Source of the DNA: an uncultured Clostridium sp.
GTDB taxonomy: Bacteria > Bacillota > Clostridia > Lachnospirales > Lachnospiraceae
Length of the DNA stretch: 64,000 nt
Direction of reading: 5' to 3'
Assembly (NCBI GenBank): GCA_900540335.1
Contig: UQFC01000001.1
Coordinates: 1-64,000, forward strand
Shown here: piece after piece, positions 16,805 through 24,982 of the stretch
How positions within the stretch are numbered: the stretch's first letter is position 1
How the letters are laid out: every line of letters starts with the position of its first letter
Translations under genes and position numbers: made by a program
Notes under the pieces: generated by a model
Databases searched by the model: none
Told to the model about the DNA's origin: nothing
The model's input: the letters and a program-made list of their open reading frames with translations, nothing else

Positions 16805-16870
16805 AGAACCACCCCATTTCTTCCTGGTATATTCTATGCGCATCTTAATTCTATGGTTCCATCGGAATCA

Positions 16871-17326
16871 TTACCGGAACCGTTCTTTTCCCGGGAAAAG
16901 CTGTCTCAGCCCTGCAACCAGATTCTCCGGCAAATCAAATTCCGGATCCGGAATCCGGGGAATCTCCGGAGTACTGAATTCAAAGCTTCCTCCGTATCCG
17001 GAAAATCCTGCAATAAGAAACATTCCCCATAAAAAAGCAGTCAAAATCAGGCCGCCCAGGGACAATCCCAGACCTGCTCTGGCTCTCCCGCTCATCGGAC
17101 CGTTTCCTTTTGACAGAAGGGCAAATAAAACCCCAAGGCCGCCGAAAATAAGTCCTCCGTAACAGCAGCAGGTCATTACAACTGCCAGGATTCCCATAAC
17201 CAGAGAAGCAGTCGCCAGACCATTTGCCGGCTGCCCGTTCTGACGGGATGAGGCAGGGGAACCCCCTGCCTGGTAATTCTGATATTCGGGATACAAATTG
17301 CTTTCTCTTTGATCCTGGTTTTCCAT
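16871..17326 (-). CDS. DUF4190-like small membrane protein
   Basis: 151 residues. A Gln/Asn/Gly-rich cytoplasmic N-terminus (1-35) precedes two hydrophobic hairpin segments (about 38-70 and 82-110). The first is ATASLVMGILAVVMTCCCYG, the Gly-rich arrangement of DUF4190 proteins, with a run of three cysteines. A short acidic, Pro-rich tail follows (STPEIPRIPDPEFD). The function is unknown; relatives are often stress-related or housekeeping membrane proteins. It is co-oriented with ymxH and downstream of metQ, with about 80 bp to each neighbour. Confidence 0.7.
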   Translation of the reverse strand: MENQDQRESNLYPEYQNYQAGGSPASSRQNGQPANGLATASLVMGILAVVMTCCCYGGLIFGGLGVLFALLSKGNGPMSGRARAGLGLSLGGLILTAFLWGMFLIAGFSGYGGSFEFSTPEIPRIPDPEFDLPENLVAGLRQLFPGKERFR

Positions 17327-17410
17327 TTTACCTCCCTTGCATATGCCGCCCTCTGACCGAAATTCTACTCTGCTTCTTCCGACAGACCGGGCCGGCTGTT
17401 CTGCTGATTA

Positions 17411-18301
17411 TTAAAACAGCGGAACGACAGCACCCTCATAGGTTGTCTCCATATATTCCTTTACCGTATCACTGGTAAGAGCCTCCATCAGAGCCTTTGT
17501 GCCTTCCTCGTTTTCCTTGCCTTCCTGAACAGCTACAACGTTTCCATAGGTAACTGCCGCCTCAGAATCAGAAGACTCTACAGCCAGAGCATCTGTCACC
17601 TTCATGCCTGCTTCAATAGCGTAGTTTCCGTTAATAACGGCAATATCCACATCCGGAAGAGAACGGGGAATCTGCGCTGCCTCAACCTCAAACAGCTCCA
17701 GATTTTTCGGATTCTCGACAATATCCATCTTGGTTGCCTTCAGGCCAACACCTTCTTTTAACTTAATCAGGCCCTGTGCCTCCAGAAGCAGCAGTGCGCG
17801 CGCTTCATTGGTTGCATCATTGGGAACTGCAACCTTTGCTCCGTCTGCCAGTTCCTCCAGAGAAGCTGTCTTTCCTGCGTAAATACCAAAGGGCTCATAA
17901 TGAACAGCGCCTGCGCTTACCAGCTTGGTTCCTCTTTCTGCATTAAACTGCTCCAGGTATGGGAAGTGCTGGAAATAGTTTGCATCCAGATCGCCGGTAT
18001 CCAGAGCTAGGTTCGGCTGTACATAGTCCGTATACTCTACAATCTTTAAGCTGTAGCCCTTCTCCTCCAGAACAGGGCGTGCTGCCTCCAGAATCTCTGC
18101 ATGAGGTGCCGGGCTTGCGCCTACCACCAGCTCCTTCAGCTCTGCAGGCTCCTTGCTCTCCGCTGCCTCAGTTTCCTTGCTCTCTTCTGCAGCTGTCTGT
18201 GCCTGTGTCGGCGCTGCAGTCTCCTCAGTTTTGCCGCCGCATGCAGTTAATGCTGCCGCTGCCAGAAATGCTGCCGTGATTACACTAATTCTTCTCTTCA
18301 T
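17411..18301 (-). CDS. metQ: Methionine ABC transporter substrate-binding lipoprotein
   Basis: About 296 residues from ATG 18301, which has AGGAGG-type sequence upstream; that sequence also encodes a spurious earlier in-frame ATG. A lipoprotein signal (KRRISVITAAFLAAAALTAC, lipobox Cys at about 20) is followed by an acidic Glu/Ala-rich linker and the NlpA/MetQ fold: VGASPAPHAEIL, DYVQPNLALDTGDLDANYFQH and VPNDATNEARALLLLE. It captures D/L-methionine at the outer face and delivers it to MetI. It is the last gene of metN-metI-metQ, 134 bp after metI. Confidence 0.95.
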   Translation of the reverse strand: MKRRISVITAAFLAAAALTACGGKTEETAAPTQAQTAAEESKETEAAESKEPAELKELVVGASPAPHAEILEAARPVLEEKGYSLKIVEYTDYVQPNLALDTGDLDANYFQHFPYLEQFNAERGTKLVSAGAVHYEPFGIYAGKTASLEELADGAKVAVPNDATNEARALLLLEAQGLIKLKEGVGLKATKMDIVENPKNLELFEVEAAQIPRSLPDVDIAVINGNYAIEAGMKVTDALAVESSDSEAAVTYGNVVAVQEGKENEEGTKALMEALTSDTVKEYMETTYEGAVVPLF

Positions 18302-18435
18302 AATTCTTCTCCTCCTCATGGATAATAATGAATAGATGCCGGGCAGTTTTCGCCCTGATTTATAAGGCCCTTTCGGCCGACAGTCTGAGTATTTTCTCCG
18401 GCTGCTAAATCCGTTTGCTTTGAAAATCCAGTCTG

Positions 18436-19101
18436 TTACCGGATTCTCTTATCACTGACTCTTGCCAGCTTCATGCCAATCTCCTGAATAATCTGGACAA
18501 TAATCACCAGAATCGCCACTGTCAGAAACATCATATCTGACTCATACCGGTAATAGCCGTAGTTAATGGCAATACCGCCCAGTCCGCCGCCGCCTACCGC
18601 TCCGGCAATTGCGGAATATCCCAGAATCGTGGTAGTGGAAATCGCTGCTCCCACCAATAACGAAGGCTTTGACTCCGGAAGAAGCACCTTCCATATAATC
18701 TGAAAGGTACTGGCGCCCATGGACTTGGCCGCTTCAATCACTCCGGCATCAATCTCCTTGAAGGAAGACTCAACCATTCTGGCAATGTAAGGAGCTGCAG
18801 ATGCCACCAGAGGCGGAACCACTGCCTTCCATCCCAGACTGGTTCCTACCAGCTTTCTGGTCAGGGGAATCATCATAATCAGCAAAATCAGAAAGGGAAT
18901 GGAGCGAAGCAGGTTAATTGCAGTGCCCAGAATCTTCTGAAGCAGGGGAATCGGGTGAATTCCCTCCTTGTCTGTCACCACAAGAATAATACCTAAGGGA
19001 ATTCCGATTACATAGGACAGCACCGTGGAAATCAGCACCATACACAGGGTTTCTCCGATTCCATTTTGAATCAGCTCCATAATCTGCGGACTAAAGGTCA
19101 T
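18436..19101 (-). CDS. metI: Methionine ABC transporter permease
   Basis: 221 residues with five predicted membrane helices. The EAA loop reads EAAKSMGASTFQIIWKVLLPES (about 125-145) and contacts MetN. The N-terminal SPQIMELIQNGIGETLCMVL is typical of MetI. It forms the methionine channel as a homodimer. The start lies inside the end of metN (11-base overlap) with GAGGAGGT upstream, so translation is coupled. Confidence 0.96.
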   Translation of the reverse strand: MTFSPQIMELIQNGIGETLCMVLISTVLSYVIGIPLGIILVVTDKEGIHPIPLLQKILGTAINLLRSIPFLILLIMMIPLTRKLVGTSLGWKAVVPPLVASAAPYIARMVESSFKEIDAGVIEAAKSMGASTFQIIWKVLLPESKPSLLVGAAISTTTILGYSAIAGAVGGGGLGGIAINYGYYRYESDMMFLTVAILVIIVQIIQEIGMKLARVSDKRIR

Positions 19102-20119
19102 TTTCTCTTACCTCCTCAAACGGAATTTTAACAGATTTCAGATAGTGAAGGGCTCTTGCAGCATCCGCTTCGTCCTCCGGAAGCTGAACAATCATCTGAC
19201 CCATCGCTTTTCCTCCTACATCTCTGGTTGACGCATACATAATATTCACCGGCACCTTGCTGGCAAGAATCATGTTGGCTAATACCGGCTCCATGGATTC
19301 CCGTCCGTCAAAGATAATTCTGATTTTCCGGGAATGGCTGATTTTCACATTGGTAATTGCATCTCCCAGAATCAGCTGGCGTCCGATTTTCGACTTGGGC
19401 TCTGAGAAAATCTCGGCAACCTTACCCACCTCAGCAATGTGGCTCTTGTCAATGATTGCCACCCGGTCACAAATGGCCTCAATCACCGCCATCTCATGAG
19501 TAATCACAATCACGGTAATTCCCAGCTCCCTGTTAATCTGTTTGAGCAGCTGCAGAATGGACTTGGTTGTATTGGGATCCAGGGCGCTGGTTGCCTCATC
19601 ACAGAGAAGCACCTTGGGATTTGTTGCAATGGCTCTTGCAATCGCCACTCTCTGCTTCTGACCGCCGGACAGCTGCGCCGGATAAGCTCCGGCCCGTTCC
19701 TCCAGTCCTACCAGCTTTAACAGCTCCATGGCCCTGCTTTTTGCCTCTGCCTTGGTATAGGAATGGTTCTTTGCAATCTCCATAGGAAAACAGACATTTT
19801 TCAAAACGGTTCTCTGGGACAGCAGATTAAACTGCTGAAAAATCATTCCCATGGACTGTCTTGCCATTCTCCGGCCCGCCTCACTCATGGCTGCCAGATT
19901 CTCTCCCTCAAACAGTACCTGTCCCGATGTGGGAACCTCCAGCATATTGATGCATCTTACCAGCGTACTTTTTCCTGCGCCGGAAAGGCCGATAATTCCA
20001 AAAATCTCACCTCTGTAAATATCCAGATTAATGTCATTAAGCGCCACAACCGGGCCGTTGGCCGTCTTAAATTCCTTTCCCATTCCCTTTAACTGGATAA
20101 TCGTCTCTTCGTTTGCCAT
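19091..20119 (-). CDS. metN: Methionine ABC transporter ATP-binding protein
   Basis: About 342 residues from ATG 20119 (MANEETIIQLKG), which has AGGAGG seven bases upstream; an earlier in-frame ATG is not supported. The ATPase domain has Walker A GLSGAGKST, signature LSGGQKQR, Walker B LLCDEATSALD and the H-loop His in VITHEM. A C-terminal NIL domain (about 265-340) binds methionine and trans-inhibits transport when cytoplasmic methionine is high. Expression appears to be set by the leader at 20206-20502: strong promoter, Met-rich peptide and terminator hairpin. Confidence 0.97.
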   Translation of the reverse strand: MANEETIIQLKGMGKEFKTANGPVVALNDINLDIYRGEIFGIIGLSGAGKSTLVRCINMLEVPTSGQVLFEGENLAAMSEAGRRMARQSMGMIFQQFNLLSQRTVLKNVCFPMEIAKNHSYTKAEAKSRAMELLKLVGLEERAGAYPAQLSGGQKQRVAIARAIATNPKVLLCDEATSALDPNTTKSILQLLKQINRELGITVIVITHEMAVIEAICDRVAIIDKSHIAEVGKVAEIFSEPKSKIGRQLILGDAITNVKISHSRKIRIIFDGRESMEPVLANMILASKVPVNIMYASTRDVGGKAMGQMIVQLPEDEADAARALHYLKSVKIPFEEVRENDL

Positions 20120-20205
20120 ATTTCCTCCTTCCAATTCCCGTACCGCGGCCGCGTCAGCAGCCTCCTTCCTGTGATGCGCGGTGCACATCCCCGCAGAGCG
20201 TTTTT

Positions 20206-20234
20206 ATTTCATAGGACGCAATTTCCTATGAAAT
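20206..20234 (-). other. Second hairpin in the metN leader
   Basis: A perfect 11-bp inverted repeat (ATTTCATAGGA and complement, 7-base loop) starts within the T-tract of the preceding terminator hairpin and is followed by A5 in the RNA. It cannot be a classical terminator on the minus strand. It may compete with the upstream hairpin, or protect or pause the transcript. Confidence 0.55.
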
Positions 20235-20264
20235 CAAAAACCGCAGGTCTGTAAAGACCTGCGG
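20231..20264 (-). terminator. Attenuator terminator upstream of metN
   Basis: A perfect 10-bp stem (CCGCAGGTCT / AGACCTGCGG, 4-base loop) is followed by TTTTTGATTT on the minus strand. It lies 54 bases after the stop codon of the Met-rich leader ORF and about 110 bases before metN. No other gene ends here, so it can only act on the metN leader transcript. Confidence 0.85.
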
Positions 20265-20318
20265 CTGTCACTCCGGTTTCCCGGTACTATCCCTATTGTC
20301 TCTCAGCATCCATGCAAA

Positions 20319-20417
20319 TCATATCCTGTTTTTTGAATACGCAAACATACGGCACATGTCCATCATCATGCCGCACATCATTTCCATATTCATCTGCATG
20401 GTTGTAATCTGAGTCAT
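20319..20417 (-). CDS. Methionine-rich leader peptide upstream of metNIQ
   Basis: A 32-codon ORF (ATG 20417, TGA 20319-20321) with GAGAGGAAA seven bases upstream. Eleven of 32 residues are Met, concentrated between residues 7 and 24, including MM and MMM runs; two Cys and no long hydrophobic stretch are present. It begins about 50 bases after the predicted transcription start and ends 54 bases before a strong terminator hairpin that precedes metN. This is the arrangement of ribosome-mediated attenuators such as the trp and his leaders, here with Met codons in front of methionine transport genes. A metal-binding Met/Cys peptide is a weaker alternative. Confidence 0.7.
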   Translation of the reverse strand: MTQITTMQMNMEMMCGMMMDMCRMFAYSKNRI

Positions 20418-20462
20418 AACAGTTTCCTCTCTTCTTCCCTGACATGGTAAAACAGAAGCTCT

Positions 20463-20502
20463 CTATGTGGCGTATTGTACGTCACATAGCCTTATTTGTC
20501 AA
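20463..20502 (-). promoter_or_regulatory. metNIQ leader promoter with overlapping palindrome
   Basis: TTGACA (20497-20502) and TACAAT (20474-20479) are 17 bases apart on the minus strand, predicting a start near 20467. An inverted repeat, CTATGTG..CACATAG (20463-20489, inner CGT/ACG pairs), covers the -10 box and looks like a repressor operator. The regulator is not identified. Confidence 0.8.
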
Positions 20503-20521
20503 GCAATAATTCACAATTTCC

Positions 20522-20593
20522 TTGACTTTTCCTCCATTTGCTGTATAATACTCCCTTAGTTAGTTCTATTTAGAACTGTTCAAAATAGAACTA
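20522..20593 (+). promoter_or_regulatory. marR-MATE promoter and operator
   Basis: TTGACT (20522-20527) and TATAAT (20544-20549), with a 16-base spacer, read rightward. Just downstream, an inverted repeat, TAGTTCTATTT and its complement with an 11-base centre (20561-20593), surrounds the likely start site. It is a good candidate binding site for the MarR protein encoded next. Confidence 0.75.
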
Positions 20594-20637
20594 TTTTACA
20601 GAGTGTTTTCTGTAAAACCATTTGAGGAGGTATTTCC

Positions 20638-21090
20638 ATGTCATCCTGGATAACTGAACTTCTGGAGACTACCCGCCGTACCAATAAGCTTCACGAATCC
20701 TTTCTGCGGGAGCTCTGCGAAACCTACCATCTGACCATGGCAGAGGTGTCCATTATCTGCTTCCTGAAAAACAATCCGCAGCTGGATACAGCAGCAGACA
20801 TTGTGGAATATAAAATGCTGGCCAAAAGCCATGTTTCCCAGGCCGTAGAATCTCTGATTCAAAAAGCCATGCTGGAAAGAGCTGCCGATCCCCGCGACCG
20901 GCGCAGACAGCATTTATCCCTGCTGCCCGCCAGTGCCCCTGTAACAGATGCCATTGAGACCGTTCAGGAGCTGTTTTTTCATGAAATTTTTACCGGTTTT
21001 ACAGAGGAGGAACAGAATCAGTTCTTTGCATTCAACCAGAGAATCATTGACAACACAAAAAATATGCTGGAAAGAAGGAAACATCTATGA
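20638..21090 (+). CDS. MarR family regulator of the MATE pump
   Basis: 150 residues, a winged-helix MarR protein. The central HTH (about 50-75, LDTAADIVEYKMLAKSHVSQ) is followed by the wing motif ADPRDRRR. Flanking helices would form the dimer. Ribosome binding site GAGGAGG lies seven bases upstream. It overlaps the MATE gene by four bases and is preceded by a symmetric operator-like site, so it probably represses the two-gene operon until it meets a toxic ligand. The ligand is unknown. Confidence 0.9.
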   Translation: MSSWITELLETTRRTNKLHESFLRELCETYHLTMAEVSIICFLKNNPQLDTAADIVEYKMLAKSHVSQAVESLIQKAMLERAADPRDRRRQHLSLLPASAPVTDAIETVQELFFHEIFTGFTEEEQNQFFAFNQRIIDNTKNMLERRKHL

Positions 21091-22496
21091 AAGATAACAA
21101 AGATTTTCTTGGAAGAGAACCAATCGGCAAGCTGCTGTTGACCCTGTCTCTTCCAACCATTGCCGCTCAGATTATCAATATGTTCTACAATATTGTAGAC
21201 CGGATTTACATTGGCCATATTCCGGAGACAGGAGCCATGGCCTTAACCGGCGTCGGCGTCTGTATGCCATTAATCATGATTGTGTCCGCCTTTGCCATGC
21301 TGGTAGGAAACGGCGGAGCGCCCCGGGCCTCTATTTTTATGGGAAAAGGCAAATATGAAGATGCTGAAAAAATTCTGAATAACTGCTTTACGCTTCAGCT
21401 GATTATTTCCGCAGTTCTCACGGGAATTCTGCTTTTATTCAACCGGACGCTGCTGATGGCCTTCGGCGCCAGTGAAAACACCATTGAATACAGCGTCAGC
21501 TACATGAATATCTATGCCCTTGGCACCATTTTTGTACAGCTTACCCTTGGCATGAATGCATTTATTACTGCCCAGGGCTTTGCAAAAACAGGAATGCTTT
21601 CCGTACTGATCGGTGCAGTAACCAATATTATCCTGGATCCCATCTTTATCTTTGGCATGAACATGGGAGTCCGCGGAGGAGCGCTGGCCACAGTTCTTTC
21701 CCAGGCTCTCTCCTGCATCTGGGTTCTTGCCTTTTTGATGGGCAAAAAAACGCAGCTGCGTCTGCGTCTCAACCGGCTCGGCCTCCAGAAAGCCATTATC
21801 CTTCCCTGCGTTGGACTCGGCACCTCCACCTTCATTATGCAGAGCAGCGAAGGCATTATTTCTGTATGCTTTAACTCCTCTCTTCTGAAATACGGCGGAG
21901 ATATTGCCGTAGGCGCCATGACGATTCTTACCAGTGTCATGATGTTTGCCATGCTGCCTCTTCAGGGTCTGGGACAGGGCGCACAGCCGATTATCAGCTA
22001 TAACTACGGCGCCAGCAATCCGGTTCGGGTCAAAAAAGCCTTCTGGCTTCTTTTGAAGGTCAGCATGGCCTATGCAACCTTGCTCTGGCTGTTTATCATG
22101 GTATTCCCGAAAGGATTTGCCGGTCTGTTCACCACCGATGCCGCTCTTCTTGACTTTACCAAACGGGCGCTCCGGATTTACCTGGCCTGCCTCTTCCTGT
22201 TCGGAATTCAGATTTCCTGCCAGATGGCCTTCAACTCCATCGGCTATGCCAAAGAGTCCATCATGGTGGCAGTTATGAGAAAATTCGTTCTCCTGATTCC
22301 GCTGATTTACATCATTCCCCGTTTCTGGACAGGAGATCAGGTTTCTGCCGTATACATGGCAGAGCCGGTTGCCGATTTCTTTGCTGTTTCCTTTACCGTC
22401 TTTCTGTTCCGGAAACAGTTTAAAAAGGCGCTGGAGAGCATCCGCGGGAAGAAGGACGTCTTAAACGCTTCAGGTACTCCTTCTGTTCCGGCTTAA
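21087..22496 (+). CDS. MATE family efflux transporter
   Basis: 469 residues with 12 predicted helices in two bundles. Recognisable features are the N-terminal GREPIGKLLLTLSLPTIAAQ, NMFYNIVDRIYIGH and the central GLGQGAQPIISYNYGA motif of the second bundle. The family exports organic cations or drugs by sodium or proton antiport across the cytoplasmic membrane. It is coupled to the MarR gene upstream. Its last 77 bp overlap the convergent alkylation-repair gene. Confidence 0.92.
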   Translation: MKDNKDFLGREPIGKLLLTLSLPTIAAQIINMFYNIVDRIYIGHIPETGAMALTGVGVCMPLIMIVSAFAMLVGNGGAPRASIFMGKGKYEDAEKILNNCFTLQLIISAVLTGILLLFNRTLLMAFGASENTIEYSVSYMNIYALGTIFVQLTLGMNAFITAQGFAKTGMLSVLIGAVTNIILDPIFIFGMNMGVRGGALATVLSQALSCIWVLAFLMGKKTQLRLRLNRLGLQKAIILPCVGLGTSTFIMQSSEGIISVCFNSSLLKYGGDIAVGAMTILTSVMMFAMLPLQGLGQGAQPIISYNYGASNPVRVKKAFWLLLKVSMAYATLLWLFIMVFPKGFAGLFTTDAALLDFTKRALRIYLACLFLFGIQISCQMAFNSIGYAKESIMVAVMRKFVLLIPLIYIIPRFWTGDQVSAVYMAEPVADFFAVSFTVFLFRKQFKKALESIRGKKDVLNASGTPSVPA

Positions 22497-23157
22497 TCCG
22501 GAAGCTTTCCACAGCCTTCTGAATGGTTTTATTGTGTGTCCACACATCCAGGCGCTGCTCCTCCAAAAAGGGCAGCGCCTTTTCATACTGTTTTGCCAGG
22601 GCTGTCGCAAAATACCAGGCAATCATCATTTTCACATAGTATTCCTCTGACTGCAGGCTGCATACAAGCTCCGGATATTCCGGTTCAAAGGCCTCGTCCA
22701 GATAATAGCACATCAGCATTTCCACAGCAAACCGGATGGTGTAGGTATGGTCAGAAACAAGCCAGCGGCGAATCTCCGGAAGAAATTCCGGCAGATGCTT
22801 TTTTGCTGCTGCCGGGCGAATCAGATCGCAGGTGGCCCAGTTGTCCACCTGAGGAAGAAAACGGTCCAGCTCCTTTACACAATCCGGAAAGTCCCTGATT
22901 CCGGAAATCAGAATTCCATGAAGATTGTTTTCCTCATAATAGCGGTGAACCGCCGCCTGCAAAAAATGTCCGGCTTCATCTGTTCCCGCCAGTTCCCGCG
23001 CCAGACCTCTCAGCTGCGGAGTCCTTACTCCAATAATCCTCTCCCTGCTGATTCCCGGCATCAGGCGGGCCTGAAAATCCCCGTATTCCTGATCCTGGAG
23101 AGCAAAAAGCCTGGTTAAAATCCTGTTTTCCTGCATCGCTCCGCTTTCGTTTATCAC
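22420..23157 (-). CDS. AlkD-like DNA alkylation repair protein
   Basis: Up to 245 residues of the all-helical HEAT-like AlkD family: GVRTPQLRGLARELA near the start, LPQVDNWATCDLI (the Trp-Asp region used around the lesion) and HTYTIRFAVEMLMCYYLD. Relatives excise N3- and N7-alkylated bases. The start is uncertain: GTG 23157, or ATG 23136 which has GGAG only two bases away. The C-terminal 77 bp overlap the MATE gene in the convergent direction; the last residues (RRPSSRGCSPAPF) look like an unselected extension. It lies directly downstream of the PAP2 gene. Confidence 0.88.
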   Translation of the reverse strand: MINESGAMQENRILTRLFALQDQEYGDFQARLMPGISRERIIGVRTPQLRGLARELAGTDEAGHFLQAAVHRYYEENNLHGILISGIRDFPDCVKELDRFLPQVDNWATCDLIRPAAAKKHLPEFLPEIRRWLVSDHTYTIRFAVEMLMCYYLDEAFEPEYPELVCSLQSEEYYVKMMIAWYFATALAKQYEKALPFLEEQRLDVWTHNKTIQKAVESFRIKPEQKEYLKRLRRPSSRGCSPAPF

Positions 23158-23161
23158 CTGC

Positions 23162-23740
23162 TCACGCCCCTTCTCTTTTTGTGTTCCGCCGCTTTTCCCA
23201 GACCCCTTCTGCCTTCAGAGCCAGGATACTGGCAAGCCACCCTGCCAGAAATCCGCCCAGCACATCTGTGGGATAATGAACGCCCACATAAAGCCGTGAA
23301 AATCCAATGAGAACCGCCAGAATCACAAATCCCGCTCCCACTCCCTTCCTCTCCGGAAACATCTTAAGATAAACAAGGGCAGCTGCAAAGGATGCGCAGG
23401 TGTGGCCGGAGGGAAAGGAGAAATCTGTCTGTTTTTCCACCAGCAGTTCAATCGCCGGATACAAGTCATAAGGCCGTATCCGGGCAACCGCATTTTTCAG
23501 AAACACATTGGTAATCAGCGCTCCCACAGCCAGGGAAAGCCCTGCTGTCAGCCCTGCTTTTCTTGTTTTGGGAATCAGCGCAAAAGCAACAGCCGTCACA
23601 ATCCAGAACCAGCCTGCGTCTCCCAAAAAGGTCACTGCCTTCCAAAATCCTGTCATCCAGTCTGCCCGAAGATATTCCTGTATCAGCAGCAAAATCCACA
23701 CATCTGCCTGCTGGATCCATTCTCCTATCATAACGATCAC
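23162..23740 (-). CDS. PAP2 family membrane phosphatase
   Basis: 192 residues with about six membrane helices. The three catalytic motifs are present: KNAVARIRP (K-x6-RP), PSGHTCAS and SRLYVGVHYPTD (SR-x5-H-x3-D), the last supplying the nucleophile-activating His. Members dephosphorylate undecaprenyl pyrophosphate or phosphatidic and phosphatidylglycerol phosphates at the outer face of the membrane. Which one applies here cannot be told. The gene ends four bases before the start of the AlkD-like gene on the same strand. Confidence 0.92.
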   Translation of the reverse strand: MIVMIGEWIQQADVWILLLIQEYLRADWMTGFWKAVTFLGDAGWFWIVTAVAFALIPKTRKAGLTAGLSLAVGALITNVFLKNAVARIRPYDLYPAIELLVEKQTDFSFPSGHTCASFAAALVYLKMFPERKGVGAGFVILAVLIGFSRLYVGVHYPTDVLGGFLAGWLASILALKAEGVWEKRRNTKREGA

Positions 23741-23934
23741 TCTTTATCCTTTCTCTCTTTTCTTGCATTTTCCCTGATTCTGTTATATGATGGCTTTCAG
23801 TATCGGCAGCCATTCCAGCCGCCCTGAACCGGCAGCGCTGCCAGTATGGCTGTAACATTCAGAACTAAGCAGAGGCCCGGCTTCTTCGCCGTCCTGAATC
23901 GTTGCGTGATTAATCAGACACAAGGAGGAATACC

Positions 23935-24963
23935 ATGATTTACAGCTTCAATAATGATTACAGCGAAGGAGCCCACCCGCGGATTCTTCAGGCTATGATG
24001 GAAACCAACCTGGAGCAGAACAACGGCTACAGCCTGGATCTCCATACAGACCATGCAAAAGAGCTGATCCGCCGGGAAATCGGCAGAGAAGATGCTGATA
24101 TTCATATTATCACCGGAGGAACCCAGACCAATCTTCTGGGCATTTCCTGCGCTCTGAAGCCCTATCAGGCTGTCATCTGTGCAGAAACCGGACACATCAA
24201 TGTTCACGAAACCGGCGCCATCGAAGCCACAGGACACAAGGTTCTGGGACAGCCCTCCCCGGATGGCCTTATGACTCCCGCCCTGATCCAGAAGGCTCTG
24301 GACTGGCACACAGATGAACATATGGTGCAGCCGAAAATGGTCTATATTTCCAATGCCACCGAGGTAGGAACCCAGTACACCAAGGCTCAGTTAGAGGAGC
24401 TTTCCGCCTTCTGCCGCCAGAAAGGACTCTACCTGTTTTTAGACGGAGCCAGACTGGGTTCTGCCCTGACCAGCTCTGCCTGCGATCTGACTCTGGCTGA
24501 CATTGCCCGCCTGACCGATTTATTTTATATTGGCGGTACGAAAAACGGAGCCCTCTTCGGAGAAGCGCTTATCATTCTGAATCCCAATTTAAAGCAGGAT
24601 TTCCGTTACCTTATCAAACAGAAAGGCGCCATGCTGGCAAAAGGATGGCTTCTGGGCATCCAGTTTGAAGAGCTGTTCCAGAATCATCTCTTCTATGACA
24701 TGGCTTCCCATGCCAATGAAATGGCAGACAGACTCCGCCGCGGCATTGAAGCATGCGGATACTCCTTCCAGTGGGCATCCACAACCAATCAGCTGTTTCC
24801 CATCCTTCCAAATCCGGTTATGGAGGCGCTTTCCAGAGATTTCCTTTTCTCTGTCCAGACCGTGATTGACGACACCCGCACCTGCATCCGCCTGGTAACC
24901 TCCTGGGCTACAAAGCCGGAAGCAGTTGACGCCTTTTTAAAGGCTCTTCAGGAGCTCTCCTGA
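23935..24963 (+). CDS. Threonine aldolase / beta-eliminating lyase family PLP enzyme
   Basis: 342 residues, fold-type I PLP enzyme of the low-specificity threonine aldolase group. The N-terminal FNNDYSEGAHPRIL corresponds to the usual SDT.T.P motif. PLP-stacking and binding residues lie in GGTQTNLL, HINVHETGA and the LDGARLGSAL Asp; the Schiff-base Lys is in YIGGTKNGAL (about 200). It would cleave L-threonine or L-allo-threonine to glycine and acetaldehyde, but related enzymes act on other beta-hydroxy amino acids. AAGGAGG is nine bases before ATG. It is monocistronic, with a strong terminator. Confidence 0.9.
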   Translation: MIYSFNNDYSEGAHPRILQAMMETNLEQNNGYSLDLHTDHAKELIRREIGREDADIHIITGGTQTNLLGISCALKPYQAVICAETGHINVHETGAIEATGHKVLGQPSPDGLMTPALIQKALDWHTDEHMVQPKMVYISNATEVGTQYTKAQLEELSAFCRQKGLYLFLDGARLGSALTSSACDLTLADIARLTDLFYIGGTKNGALFGEALIILNPNLKQDFRYLIKQKGAMLAKGWLLGIQFEELFQNHLFYDMASHANEMADRLRRGIEACGYSFQWASTTNQLFPILPNPVMEALSRDFLFSVQTVIDDTRTCIRLVTSWATKPEAVDAFLKALQELS

Positions 24964-24982
24964 TTATTCATTTCTTTGACTC

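Noticed and set aside
20161..20215. A GGGATGTGCACCGCG-like segment in the metN leader that recalls the T-box core AGGGTGGNACCGCG.
   Set aside because: The match is imperfect and lies downstream of the terminator rather than within an antiterminator; no specifier loop was found.
20206..20502. SAM-I (S-box) riboswitch upstream of metN.
   Set aside because: None of the conserved S-box segments can be recognised by eye; the Met-rich ORF and simple hairpin explain the leader better.
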